From Gonatopus flavifemur (lineage: Eukaryota; Arthropoda; Insecta; Hymenoptera; Dryinidae), in assembly GCA_018340375.1 (NCBI GenBank), contig JAFFJZ010000001.1, positions 48,724,001 to 48,788,000 of the forward strand: a DNA stretch of 64,000 nt, in the 5' to 3' direction. The notes beneath the pieces are model-generated. The model made no database searches. It was not told the origin of the DNA and saw only the letters and a list, made by a program, of their open reading frames with translations. Both the position numbers and the translations under genes were made by a program. Of this stretch, positions 9,784 to 22,464 are shown piece by piece; the stretch's first letter is position 1, and the number at the start of each line of letters is the position of its first letter.

Positions 9784-12452
9784 CATGCTCATATTCCGCA
9801 ATTCAAAAGACAATGGGTCATTCTTTGTCCGGTTTTCAGTCGAAAAAATTCACAAACTAACGTCATATTTCGGTCATTTGTCGGTCTACTTGAATCCGCT
9901 TGGGACCGTCAAATTGAATTCTATTCTCGTGAAGTAATCAAACGAATCGAAGAAAAAGTCTGGCATTACAGAAACTATGAATTATTTATATAAGACATTG
10001 AAAAGAAGTATTAAATTTAATAAGCAAATGAAACAATCAGAGATGATGCTACGAGTCAGTGCTCGAACGAGCGAGAGTAAGAATAATCAAGCATACATCT
10101 CTTTGTCGCAATATGAATGCGTATACGGTATGAATCAAAGAAAACCTCGCCGCTCCTTGTTCCATATTGAATACTCTACGTGCTGCACCTTTGTCTTGCG
10201 TCTGGCGCCACCTCTCGTTAATTCCTCATCCTTTGCTTTTATTCTTTTTTCCCCATCTATCTTCCCTAATCTCATTACTCTTTCTGTACTTCCTTCCTCT
10301 TCTACGTTCCCATCGCGCTTTTATTCTCTCGTACTCATACTTAGACACATTTTTCTATCCGGACCTAATCTACTCCTCTCTGAAAACCCGCTCCTCTATT
10401 CCATTTCTCACTTCTTTCACCTGATACCAAAACATGAAATGAATTATGAAAAGAATCTCTTCCAATTCGATCCAAATACACGAAGAGACGTTCACAAACA
10501 ATACAATTTCTTAACAAAAAAGAAATTATTAACATCGTGTGGATTTGGGATAATACGAAATTTTTTTATGGAAGAAAGAGATTTATTCGACGAAACTTTG
10601 CTGAACGAATTCCTATATACTTGATTCAATTCGAATTAAAACGGTATTGTGCGCATCGCAACTCGTGATAAAGTTCCACAACACATTTCACTCAACTTGA
10701 AATTAATTATCTTGACTTTTAATTGATTGTACTTGTTTTCCGTGTCTCTCGAATAATTATCAACCATCATTCTCCTGGAAACATCGTTCATAATAATATC
10801 GTGAATTTCGTGCGAAGAAAAATGATCAGTTCATTTCAGGATTTATCGCGAGACGATTTATTGGATCTGATTCTCTGAGAGACGTAAAAGAAGAGTCGAT
10901 ATTCGATATCTCGTTTAGCCTAGTGTCAATTTATTTCATCGTGTTATTAATAGGATGGAGACTAGCGTTTTCAGTGTAACATGAATGTATAAACGCACTG
11001 GTTTCTACCGTGGCACTGCAGTCATAGGATAAGGGTGAAATGAAATTTGGTCGCGTAATTGCGAATCTTCGATGTTCTTGATTCGGGCAGGCTTCACCGT
11101 AATTCGATTCTATTTTACCCGGGCGGTAGCGGTGGTTGTTGCTCCGAGGGATGGTCTCGTCGTGTCTCTTCATGGCGAAGAGACGATAAAGGCAACTCAT
11201 GATGAGAGAGAAGAAGAGAATGAGAGTAGTTTGCAAAGGGAGAGAGAGAGCAAGAGGAAGATGGAGAGGCTAGTAATTTTGCGCGTAAATGCCTTGCGCC
11301 TCCGTGTCGTATCTTCCGCATCATGCCATGCCCGTACACACAGCATTGCACGCAATTACGTTCCAAGATACATGTACAATTACCGAGCTACGATCTACGT
11401 GAAGTCTTACACACTTTCCAGCAACGTCCTTCTCGTGGTTTTATCAAATTGTGTTACACTTTGTGCACAATCATTCTACTATTCAAACGTGAAAGACGAG
11501 AAAACCAACGTATTTCACCTGAAAGAAGATTCCCTTCCTTTCATGGTTTATATTGAAATCCTATCTCCCATCGATCCTCCGACTGCAAAAGAAGTATCTT
11601 CTTTTTATGAGATTGTTGTGTATCAGTAATCTTTGGTTAAGTGTGAATGGAAAAAAATTGATCTTCAAATCAAGATTCGATGCGATTCTATCTAAATTCA
11701 CTATGTGAACGAGGATTATTGTTAGTTCAACTTTATCCCTTAGATGGAATTCACTACACACAAGTCTCTGTATCGCTGATCTGAATCTACAACAACAAAA
11801 CCATAAAAACAAGTACTGCTCAAGCACGGTACATCACTTTTCTCTTTGCGAGTCTTAGATTCCAATGCAGACGAATTCTTCTCTCTCTAGTTTCTCAAAT
11901 TTTATTTGCTTCCATTGTGCAGAGAAATGAATCAATTATTCATGTATACATATGAGTTATTATTGGAATTCAAATGATATTTAAAGCTGATAGTTGATAG
12001 TAATAATTAAAAAAGAACTAAATGATAATTCTTGTACTTGATAATTCATACGGTAAATTGGATCCCTAAAACCTAGAGCTAGTCTCGTTTCTTCTTTGCA
12101 TTGATGGAGAGGCAGATTTAGTGATCACAGATGGCGATTAAGAACTCGAATCACCATTGAAGCGTACAAGTTACGTACAGTGATGCATTTATAGAGCATT
12201 GATGTGAAAAATCGACCAGCTGTCTTGCAGTTAAATTAAGGACAAGCGTGACCCATTCCTGCTGATGAATGTTTCATCATGTGCAGTGGAATCATTCTGT
12301 GATGGAAAGATCTATGAGTATGATGTTTAATGATGCTCAAAAGATCTCACCATTTCCGAAACAAAGAACATAAAGTAATCATCGATATATTGACTCGCTT
12401 AATGGATATGAATGAAGTATTCTGAATCGACAAAAACCTTTGTTCTGAGAAT
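9784..12452. other. No gene supported; two composition anomalies
   Basis: A pyrimidine-rich tract at about 10190-10430 opens a 215-residue frame (9977-10624) of Ser/Phe/Leu-rich sequence that I do not believe is a protein. A GC-richer block at about 11040-11400 with GAGAG runs (11210-11260) resembles promoter or leader sequence, but no donor site or TATA element decides it. The frame at 11072-11629 is not convincing. Confidence 0.4.
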
Positions 12453-13449
12453 GCCAATGCTGACAATAGAATATAGCTTGGCGCAATGTTGACAGGTAAG
12501 GCTTGGCAATTTATAAATATAATGTTGCACCGATATCGGTGTTCAACGAATTCCAGTTGTCAGCCTACCATTGATTCTCAATCCCGCCAGGCTTGGCGCT
12601 TGCTAGGCTCAGCCTTGGTCCAACATTGACCAAACGGTAGATTCTATTGAGAGTGAGGATCATTTGAAACGTGGTCGAATATTGCCACAAACTTTGGTCT
12701 AGTCTGAATGAGAATTAGTTTTCAGTGTAGCACCGATCAATGGTAATAGCATGGCTCGATATTGGCATGCTCCTTAAGGGTATCCCGTAGAAGCCGAAGT
12801 TACTAGATCTCTCTACCCAAAATACTCGAAGATGACTGAATAAAATTCATTAAAACAACCATCCAGACCTTCTGTTGATATGGAAGAAGGTCTGGCTGGT
12901 TGTTATATTCCATTCTATTGAGTCATCTTTGAGTATTTTGGGAGAAACAATCTAGTAACTTCGGCTTCTACGGGATACCCTTAATTTCAACTTTTGATGA
13001 CTGAATTGCTAGCTGAGTTACTCTGCTAGCAAAATTACAAGCTGAGTTCTCTGGGAGAACTATTTGGGTCCCATATCGTTCTTCGTTACAGGTTTCATCG
13101 GAGGGCTCCTACCGCTGATCCATATTGTGTATACTTCTGCGAATTCAGTGGCAAACTTTAGAGACACAAAACGACAAGTTGCTTACAAATGAATGAGGAA
13201 AACATAATAAAATCTAAAATAACATACATTGAAAATTGTAAAATGCGCATACTTTTTATATATTTTTAGGTTAATTATTTTTCACAGTTTTATCATTGGC
13301 GCAACATTGATGAACGAATTTTTCTATCGTTTGCCAATGATAAATCATAAAATGATGTTATCATTTTAGTGTTGCGCCATGCTTGGTGGTCAAGCCCCGG
13401 TGATACTTCATTTACATTGCGCTATGTTAGCGCCAATGGTAAATTTCTG
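12453..13449. repeat. Dispersed repeat, copy 1 (interrupted by a TTAA MITE)
   Basis: Sequence from gccaatgctgacaat to tagcgccaatggtaaattt is shared with 24915-25761, including gaggg­ctcctaccgctga and atgcgcatactttttatata. Inner ends carry TTGGCGC/GCGCCAA words. No coding frame is shared by the copies, so it is probably a non-autonomous element. Exact ends need alignment. Confidence 0.75.
12774..12984. mobile_element. piggyBac-type MITE with TTAA target duplication
   Basis: TTAA at 12774-12777 and 12981-12984 flanks a 203-bp inverted-repeat element. The arms begin gggtatcccgtagaagccga and end with the complement, and they continue to pair inwards through gaccttct/agaaggtc. Strict TTAA duplication and ends with runs of C/G are characteristic of piggyBac-type transposition. 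The other copy of the host repeat (24915-25761) lacks it, which shows it is an insertion. Confidence 0.85.
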
Positions 13450-15074
13450 CACTGGTATAATAATATAACAGAAAACTTGAGAATTTACCACAATTGGATT
13501 AGGAATATTACTTGATTCAGAGGAAATCTTTAAAACTAAACCCCTTTTACAATTAGATAGAAGACCCTTGTACGCCCCAAACTACCTACAGGTAGATATT
13601 CTATTTATCAACGTACATTATCATTTTGCTCGAAGGAACTGTACTCCTCCCGTCAGAAACACAATTGAGAAATACTCTCGAATGTACAAACGACATCCAA
13701 CTCGGTCTCTTCCAAGATGACATTTCGTTCTAGTCTACCGGAATCTTTTACTCCAGATACCGTTGCTTTCCACCAGAATTGATTATTCAATCTTCCACCA
13801 AGTGACTGTTACAATTTCTCAACGGTTAGAGATTGAGTAGCAGAATCCAATAAAAATATTCATCCAACGAAATGAGTAGCGGCAATTATCAGAAGGGAAT
13901 TTCATTCCATCCGAGTTTCGTAATAAATTCTCCCTCAAAGGACATAATTCATGTTTAAATATAGGATCGCGTCGTAAAAAAGAATTTGATACCTAGCGCT
14001 CCGTTCAGTCATCACAACGCGAATATTCATTTATTTATTTTATTTCCCTTCAGTTTTGTGTCATATCTACTCTCGTATCCAGCCGCTCTACGCACGTGTC
14101 GATGTTGGTTGGAAAATAATCCACCCCTAAACTATTTCTCCCCACACCCTATTCGCGTATATAGGAAATATACGAAGGAAAGTTGGGAATATATACAACA
14201 AACGAAATTCGATTCTGACAGGTTCCCAAGGGTATTCATATGGATGAATATACATATGTATATGTGTGTGTGTGTGTCGAAATACGATAAGCCCTCCCTT
14301 CGGAGAGAGAAAAAGAAATTGTTCCATATTTATGACTTCACTTTCTCATTTTGAGGGTCAGTTTTCGTAATCAATCGATCGTTCATCATCGAATACATAT
14401 TGATACATTATCTTTATCGTTCAAGATGTTAATTTTCTTTTTCTCGTGAGTATGTCGCCGGACGTTACGTTCGTACGCGAATATTATTACGTGCCACGTC
14501 TTGAATGATGATCTGATTTTACTTTTAAAACACGCATCCTTTCCAAATTGAATTCATATAAATTTCAACATTGAACACCGAGTGCAGTTTATTGCATTGG
14601 CTTTGAATAAACTTGTCTTCGAATGAAACTTTATGGAGAGTGATTTTTAAATTTCATACAATTTCGCGAGTCGATGTTCTTGTTTTAATGACGCTATAAC
14701 ACGCTATCTCTTGATAATGAAATCATTTTCTTTACCTCGGTAAAAATGATCAAAAGTTTATACAAATTTCAAGCACACGTTCGAAACAAATTGTTGGATT
14801 GCTTATATTTGATATGTCTTCGATCGCTGTTTCATATTGGTTCACATCCGGGTCGCGTACCTCCACCGAGATCCTCTTCGCAATATCGAACAAACACGTA
14901 CAAAAGTTGAAATTACGAGCATTACCATTCGCTGAAAATAGATCGATAATTCTGGCGAATAAACAAAATCACACATTTCTGTTGAATAACACGTTACACG
15001 ATTTTACTTATTCATTTTTCAATCGTCCACAAAGTACGAGCTGCGAGGAAGAAGAGAATATTTTTCCCTTTCAG
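13450..15074. other. No gene supported
   Basis: The region holds a (TG)n microsatellite at 14263-14277 and several ORFs of 66-122 residues without family signatures. Nothing else could be supported before the candidate exon that begins at 15075. Confidence 0.45.
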
Positions 15075-15186
15075 TACCTTTAACCTCCCGCAACCTTCGA
15101 TATACCATCTCTGCGGGGAGTTGAATCCATCAGAAAATCTACCTCCTTTTTTACACTTTTTCCACAAGAAGAGATACGAACGTAAG
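15075..15186 (+). CDS. Candidate internal coding exon, product unknown
   Basis: A strong acceptor (tatttttccctttcag, ending 15074) and a strong donor (aag|gtgagtcgg, GT at 15187) bracket 112 bp. One frame is open throughout: one leading base and then 37 codons, Thr-Phe-Asn-Leu at the start and Arg-Lys at the end, leaving phase 0. The other two frames contain stops. The peptide has no motif I recognise. The region is locally GC-richer and has purine-rich sequence downstream. Pairs of splice signals like this arise by chance in 64 kb, so this is a candidate only. Confidence 0.28.
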
Positions 15187-15279
15187 GTGAGTCGGAAGAA
15201 GTAGAAAATGAATGAGAATGAGGAAAAAAAGAAAGGGAGAGAGAGGAAGAGAACGAGTTAGCGAGTTAGCTTCGACCCC

Positions 15280-15492
15280 GTGAGCGAAAAAACGTGGAGT
15301 GAGTTTTCGATGTCTCTTCTCTTTCCCTTGATGCAAGGTGGTGGGTCTGATTCGAACGATAGCCAAAAAAACATCTCTCTAGAATTTCACAATCTCAAGT
15401 GCATCTCCTACGAGGATACTTATTCCTCCATGAATCTTCTCCCCGACATGAATTTGAAAAACATTGACGAGATTTGTGGCACGGAACATTGA
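15280..15492 (+). CDS. Possible small ORF of unknown function
   Basis: From ATG 15310 the frame encodes about 60 residues rich in Ser, Asn and acidic residues (core SLLFPLMQGGGSDSNDSQ). Codon choice looks less AT-driven than in neighbouring frames. There is no signal peptide or known motif. It lies downstream of the candidate donor at 15187, so it would be intronic if that exon is real. It may be a chance frame. Confidence 0.15.
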   Translation: MSEKTWSEFSMSLLFPLMQGGGSDSNDSQKNISLEFHNLKCISYEDTYSSMNLLPDMNLKNIDEICGTEH

Positions 15493-18400
15493 TTTGAACG
15501 GTGAGAATAAAAACTTGGATTGATGAAGTTTGAGACACGGATATAATAGTTTTTAAGAAAATGGAGATTGGGGTGTAATAACGTGTCAGTTTGTTTCATT
15601 CATCCATGACAATAATAATTCTCGGTTAAATGATGTGACTAGTTATACAATTAGACTGACACGGGTATTAGAAGAGGATTAGCTTAGAAAACAATAGGGT
15701 AAGCTCACTGGTAAGGAGGAAACGTGAATACCTCAAATCGTTTACAAGACGACGAAGGGTTTCGCACGTCGGGTGTTGCTTTCTATTTGCCACAGTCAGT
15801 AGTTGCTTCTATGTCTCTCTCGTATCGCACTCTCCAGGGTATTCGGTACTTTCAGTCTCTTTGAGTGTACGAGCACGTGAAATAGTTATTTGATCAAATT
15901 TCCAACCATGCGCTGTTCGTGTCAATATTGTTGACGACTTCTACGATGCTGAATTTTCCTCAAACGGCATATTAAACGCATATTACGAGCATTGAAGGGA
16001 TTACCTTCGATCGAAGGAATGGGACGTAATGGAAGATATGAATTTAATGAAAATCTATTTATATTCATTTAAAAGGGTAGTGATACACTGGAATTTATGT
16101 ATGCAGAGATTTCTCTTTGAGGATCAAATTTATTCACTGAAGAGTATGTTTTTGAAGATTTCAATTAGATTAAAGATTATCATGATGCATATAAATATGA
16201 TTTCGATATGTGTATCCTCATTTTTATAAGAGCGGTATAATCATTTTATGTATAGATAATAAAAATAGAAGTAGATAGATCAAAAGATTCAGTTGGACGA
16301 ATATCGTGAAACTTATCGTACAATAAAATGTATTCAATGCTGAGGTAGGAGAGGGATCTATAGAAATATGATGCCGAGGGGGGAAAAATACCCTTTAGGG
16401 TGAATACTGCAGATGAAACTCCATGATAATACAAGCAAGAATCGAGGGAATCGCCGTCAACATATCGAGTTTCTGTGGTATATGAGTTTGATTGATCTTC
16501 GTAGACATGAGACTGAAGAACAACACCGTCTGTCGAGTGACGAATGATGTTATTCTATCTTTCGAGCGTTACAACGTAACTTTAAGTACATTCGAACGTT
16601 ATCGATAAACATTTCAATCAATTTCATTCCGGATCCTCCAAATAATTTTATGACTCTTTCTTTGTATTTCTCAAAATCCATTATCATTCCACAAAGGTGA
16701 TGAGCAGGTGGTAAGAGATATCTAATGTGAGGAAAAAAGGGAGGATCACAATTCCAGAATCCTTGGATTTCTAAAGGACTCGGATTCCGTGCGTAGAGAT
16801 CACACCACGAGATAAGCATTCATTCAGTAGGTACTATACACACAGGAAGTATTTTGCGCAGGAAGTTGCCAGCATTAATTCCTGTTTTCGAAATAATTTG
16901 ATTCCGTTGTGGTTTCTCGTTTGATACATGTAATTCGACATTTGAATAAGATTGAACATATTCAAATGGTGATAAGCGTTTAGTTGTGAAGATTTGGATT
17001 CTACTTATTATGTTATATATTATAGAACCCTTCAAAGCTTTTATAAATTGTTCTAACAGATATTTTCAGTTCGAAATTGCAATATTCCGAAGAACACCGA
17101 ACAATAAAACGTTCCACGATTTGAACCTCAAACTGAAGTTACCGGGTAAAAAAAACTTGCAATAGTTTCTGAAGGTCTTTTGTAATTTATTATATGCTTG
17201 CAAAAATACGGAGTATCTGAAACACGACAAATATGAAACCAAACCGTTATTCGCATTTCCGACCAAACATTATTCTCGGTGCAAGAGATGAAATATAATG
17301 AACACTGAATCGAATTATGAATTTCGTTCCTCTTTGCATTTTTATAACAATATAACTGTGTTCACATCTGTCAATTCAATACAATATATCGTAAAATCGA
17401 GATTATACGTTGCTGATGTATGGAAATTGCCAAAATAATATGTAGAATCAATCACGCGGAACGAACGTGTGCCAAACAGCCGGCTAAAGAGGCGGAGAGG
17501 GTAGATTTCAGGTTATGGCTTGGGGCGTAGAAATATCTTAACCCGCCTCTGTATATACATTTAAAGCGTGAACGATTTATGTGAAAAGTGAACATAATGG
17601 AACAATTTCGAATCTCTTGTGTGAAAAAATGAGGGAGAACTGATAGGCATTTGGGTCTAACATAACCCTGAGATTAAACATTTTTTTAAAGATTGAAACA
17701 TTACGGATGTCTTGAAGGGGAATTTAAAAAGCTCAAAATTTCGATAATGGTCTAGACAACATATAGACAAAACGAAAGTTTTTGAAAATGTTTTAGAAAT
17801 GTTCTGCAATCCCGCTATAGAAAGTTCTGAAGATGTTCTGAGAAACATACTATAAATACAACCTAACAATCGTGGTTGAGAATTATAATTTACCTCAGCA
17901 ATGCCTGGATTTCAATATTCGATTCATATCTCTGATTTCAATAAAAACGACCAGACATTGGATAATAATTGTTGGATGTATTTTACAGTTCTATGTAAAA
18001 TTTGAATTATTATTAATTCACACCAGAAGAAAAATTAATATCAAAATAGGAGTAGTCCTTTCATTTTGACGCAGTGAAATTTGATTTCTTTTCCTATAAT
18101 TTTGGAAATTTTTGATATGTGGAATTTGATTTTCGTTCATTCAGAATATTTTCAATTGAAGAAGAGAACAAAAGTAAAATATCTTTTCTGATTGACAGGG
18201 ATTTTTCCTCTCATTTCTAGATTACTTTTTTTTTGGTGCATTGTTCGACTGATCAATCAGCCAGACTTAGCACTGGGCATTCATTGAACATTCCAGAAAG
18301 AATATGATAATCCTTGTGATTTGCGAATGAGTACTTGAACAATCATTAAAGACATTTTTTCTCTAATTGATGGGAAATTTTTATCCACTTTTCAAATCAT

Positions 18401-19831
18401 AGTATGTCGAATGACGGACGGTGTACAACGAGAATGAAAATTCGAATAATATCGAGAACACGTTTATTCAATTCCATGCCGATTAATATGAGTATATTTT
18501 GGTTGTATCATGCTAACGATCCTGATTCTATTTTGAACTTCTTCGGTACTGAATCATAATATGGTCCACGTCAGGTGGCTAAAGATTAGACTTCAATCGA
18601 GTAAGCACATTGGTAAGTACATAGGGAGTTTGTTGAACAAGAAAATAGTTGGGTAGGTAAACAGATGGATAGTTAAATAGACAGGTATTTGAATAAGATG
18701 GTAGTCAGATAGATAGTTTGATAAGTAGGTAGGGTTGGTTACCTTACAAGCTCCAAAAATTCATACTCGATTAATAGCACATCAACCTTCTCTGAACCTT
18801 TGCTGTTCAATGATAATGCTCGAAGTGTTGTCAAATATCATATTGAATATCGACGCTCCCAAATTATTCTGAAGCAACTGCGTCGAATTCAAGAAGAGTG
18901 AAGTAACTGACAGACATGAGATAGAAGTGAGTTACTCATTTTGCGAAGGTAGTGATGCTGCAAGAAACGAGACGAGGAAAGACGAGGGAAGAATTGTTTG
19001 TTCAATTAAATATTAATAACTGCCACAGCCAGCTGGATTGTTGAAAGAGCAACGCGATCAACTAAAACAGCAAATTTTTCCGATAATGTAGCAAATTAGT
19101 TGTTATCCCATGCATATGATTTTGGTTTGTTGCGTAAGCAGATTTTACATTCCATCCAGTTCTTTTGAACTTCAACTGATAAATTAATGCAAATTACCAT
19201 TACTTCCTGATTTGGAATTTCGATTCGAGTCCTAATTTAACCAAAATATTCCTGAGATGCTCCGACTGATAGCTAATCTTTGGCAGGTTCCAACCAGAAT
19301 ATAAATCTGGAATTCCATTGGATGCAGTTGATTTCACGAGTACTCTCCTTCTCAAAACTTCCTCAATCCTAACACAAAGAACTATATCTCATCACGAGAA
19401 AATCAAATCTCTTCGGTTTATTGCGAATTCATTTTAAATAGGAAGAAGAAACCACAATTGAATATCTACGAAGATATTTCTTCTAGAAGTTGAATCCCAA
19501 TTTTGGTATCTGATTTTCTTTGAAAGTCCTCCGCTTATCGATCAGAATTCGATTTGCAATACCTCAGTAATCGCGAAAGAGAAAATTTCATCCACGATTT
19601 CTGTATTACTTATATCACAATCGTTGCATATTCTCTTTGATTGAAAATGATGGAAAATCTCTAGTATAAGTTCAAAAATATCGAACAGGAAAAGTAAAAA
19701 GTGAATTCAATAACGATCTCTCAAGTGATTCAAAATGAATTTTCATGTTATTACTTCTGGATCGGAATTCCATCGATTCAAGATACTGATGAATACTCGA
19801 GAGTACTGAAAGAGAGATACTGAAGGAACAG
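15493..19831. other. No gene seen; degenerate tetranucleotide tract
   Basis: This 4.3-kb AT-rich stretch has no convincing frame. At about 18610-18740 there is a degenerate GATA/GGTA-type simple repeat. Around 17470-17570 a short GC-richer block with ctgtatatacatttaaag resembles a TATA region, but nothing downstream supports a promoter. Confidence 0.4.
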
Positions 19832-21349
19832 ATATGGGCATATGCGAAAATATTCTTCCCTTAGCGGTCCACGATTTGGAAACAATTTTTTTGTCAAGCA
19901 CACCTACTTAACATAGTGAAATATGTTCTTTGAGATCCAAATAATATACTTTAACGGCTGAACACGTGATTTGAGGTGACGGTCGCTGGGTACATCGCTT
20001 TTTATCGAGAATTTCCGGTTTTTCGGGCTTGAAAGCTATCCAGCATCTTTGCACGGGAGAGCACAACTCTCCAACTTGCTGCGAATTGTTGTCAGACGTC
20101 TAGAGAATGTTTCCTGACGGTGCAACAAAAAATCGACGGATGATGCCTCCGAGAAAAACGGGTTTTGTATGTTTAAATTTCGAAACTTCGCCCAAAAATT
20201 CTGGAAAAATTCTAGTGTACTCTTTGATGAGAGATACAAACTTTTTGTTCTTGACATCTTTTTGATTCCGAGCTTCCTTCTTGAGTAAAAAAAAGAAATA
20301 ATATGAAAAGAATCAGATTTCAGCTCGATATGGGCGCGCAATTCAAACCTGCAAGATTACACTGTCTGGATGGATGGAGATTGTTGATGAGAGGTCTCGC
20401 AAAGATTTTCCGGTATTTTTTCCGCCTCTCAGTGGCATAAGCTGCCGAATTATTATTTTGGTAAGAATTGTGTTTTTTTGTATTTCATGCTAACATACAT
20501 ATATTAATTTTTAGAAATTAGTAGATAATTGAAATATGATGGTACGTGATTTCATGAGGAGTTGATTGAACAAATAACTTTTTCCATTTGCAAGATGTAA
20601 ACTCAATAAAAAAAAAAGAATAACAATTCAAATATCTATTAATATGGGCCTATAAATCAGAATCATAAACCACACAATTCCCGGCTGCTTCTTCCACGTA
20701 TTCATGTGTCCTGCTTTCGTCATCATTCAGGGCTCAGCTTATGCCGCCACTGAGAGGCTCAAAAATACCGGAAAATCTTTGCGAGGCCTCTCATCAACAA
20801 TCTCCATCCATCCAGACAGTGTAATCTTGCAGGTTTGAATTGCGCACCCATATCGAGCTGAAATCTGACTCTTTTCATATGATTTCTTGTTTTTTACTCA
20901 AGAAGGAAGCTTGGAATCAAAAAAATGTCAAGAACAAAAAAGTTGTATCTCTCATCGAAGAGTCCACTCGAATTTTTCCAGAATTTTTGGGCGAAGTTTC
21001 GAAATTTAAACATGAAAAACCCGTTTTTCTCGAAGGCATCATCCGTCGATTTTTTGTTGCACCGTCAAGGAACATTTTCTAGACCTCTGACAACAATTCG
21101 CACCAAGTCGGAGAGTTGTGCTCCCGCGTGAAAAGATGCTGGGTAGCTTTAAAGCCCAAAAAACCAGAAATTCCCAATAAAAAGCGATGTACCCAGCGAC
21201 CATCACCTCAAATCACGTGTTCAGCCGTTAAAGTACATTATTTGGATCTCAAAGAACATATTTAACTATGTTAAGTAGGCGTGCTTGACAAAAAATTTTT
21301 TCCAAATCGTGAACCGCTAAGGGAAGAATATTTTCGCATATGCCCATAT
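19832..21349. repeat. 1.5-kb inverted repeat (foldback) with intron-like loop
   Basis: The arms at 19832-20444 and 20735-21349 are reverse complements over about 613 bp. A sampled 76-bp segment shows about 9 differences, so roughly 88-90% identity by eye. The outer ends read atatgggcatatgcgaaaat. The 290-bp centre contains gtaagaattg at 20461 and ends with cattcag at 20730, a good donor/acceptor pair for a 270-nt intron on the + strand. Transcription through it would give a long hairpin RNA. It could be a foldback transposon, an inverted duplication, or a hairpin-RNA (endo-siRNA) locus. The ORFs of 68-101 residues in the arms are mirror images of each other with no family match. Confidence 0.85.
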
Positions 21350-21616
21350 ACACAGTAAAAAATTTTTCGTCAAATTCAACACACAAGCGAATGTTAACCA
21401 TTTTTCTTCACACTCAATGTGTGTTGATTCCAGAGTGACACTTATAAAGTGTTAATTTGAACTCGAATAACATTTTAATGTGTTGAAAATGAATCGATCG
21501 AACAGCATTTGATCAGCGTGTTAAATGAACACACAAAAGTGTTAAATATTCAACACTTGAATTTTGACACGTACTTCTTTTTTACACAATGAGGGAAGTT
21601 TTCCTACTGTGTAATT
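21350..21616. mobile_element. MITE with ACACAGTA/TACTGTGT ends
   Basis: The segment begins acacagtaaaaaat and ends cctactgtgt. Between these ends are repeated gtgttgaa, aacacac and ttaacac words in both orientations. It directly abuts the right arm of the large foldback. Interior pairing is weaker than in the other MITEs. Confidence 0.5.
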
Positions 21617-21876
21617 GACGATGTGTCTATTTGAGATATTGGAAAATTCTACGAAAGTCTCAAAATCGTATTCATTTCATGAAATTAACCTGATTTGAAT
21701 ATTGAATAATAACAAAGATCAAGCACCGATGCGATGCAAATAGTTGAATTTTGCTCAATTTTCAAGGAAAAATTCTCAAAAGAAAGAGTTAATTCGCAGT
21801 GGCAGTGATTCACTTTTTTATCTCATTCTTCTGCTACTACAGCTAAAATAATTATAGATACAATTATTTATTAGTT

Positions 21877-21998
21877 ACTCAAGAAAAAGAGATCAGATGT
21901 AATGAGATCTCTGTTGATCTTCTTTGACCAAAATTTAGACATATACCTCAAGAGATCTACCTAGATCTCAGTAGATCTAATCTTTTTTTCTCGGGTAC
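21877..21998. repeat. Short inverted repeat, GAGATCT-rich
   Basis: The left side ttactcaagaaaaagagatc pairs with the right side ctaatctttttttctcgggt. Internal agatct palindromes continue the stem. It is about 120 bp long and non-coding. Confidence 0.55.
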
Positions 21999-22033
21999 TA
22001 CAGCGAGAATTGGTGGCTCTTTGATTTAACTCT

Positions 22034-22306
22034 GATATTCTGCTGTTGCAGCTCCCCAATCAGAAAAAACCGAAGTATGCCAATGTTGACAACAGGCGGA
22101 GTAGAGTGCCAGTATTGGGCCCCCAAGAGTCGGCTAGCACGTACCCAGTATGGAAAAGCGTTATCATTTCGGACAAATGCCAGTACTGCTGCAGTACAGA
22201 CCGCCAGTACCCCGCCAGTCTTAGCCGGTACTGGTGCAGTACTGCGCCAGTTGTTAAATTCTGATTGGGTCCATCTTTCGCTACTGCAGCTGAAAAAGTA
22301 GCTCTC
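22034..22306. repeat. Nested MITEs: CTGCAGC-type outside, CCCAATCAGAA-type inside
   Basis: An outer pair tctgctgttgcagctcc and gctactgcagctgaaaaagt encloses an inner pair, cccaatcagaa near 22056 and ttctgattggg near 22266. The interior has many ccagtac/gtactgg words and is GC-rich. Small ORFs in all frames are artefacts of this composition. Confidence 0.55.
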
Positions 22307-22345
22307 TGGCTGGAAAAGTCTATTTACAGTCAAAATACTATTGAC

Positions 22346-22464
22346 CGATGAGATTTAATACAAACTTCACAACGGGAAATGACTATCCAAACTCATCCAA
22401 ACCCATTCAATGGATTCAATAAGTTTGAATGGTCATTTGCCAATGCAAAGTTTGTATTACTCAA
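22346..22464. repeat. Short inverted repeat
   Basis: The word tttaatacaaacttcacaac near the left end pairs with caatgcaaagtttgtatta near the right. The stem continues through aaatgactatccaaac and gtttgaatggtcattt. No coding content is visible. Confidence 0.5.

Noticed and set aside
9977..10624. 215-residue ORF, one of the longest in the window
   Set aside because: It is created by a pyrimidine-rich tract. The translation is Ser/Leu/Phe-rich without domains, and no promoter or splice context supports it.
11072..11629. 185-residue ORF in a GC-richer block
   Set aside because: The translation has no motif, overlaps frames on the opposite strand, and mixes GA-repeat-derived Glu/Arg/Ser runs with unrelated sequence. 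It is more likely non-coding leader or promoter-type DNA.
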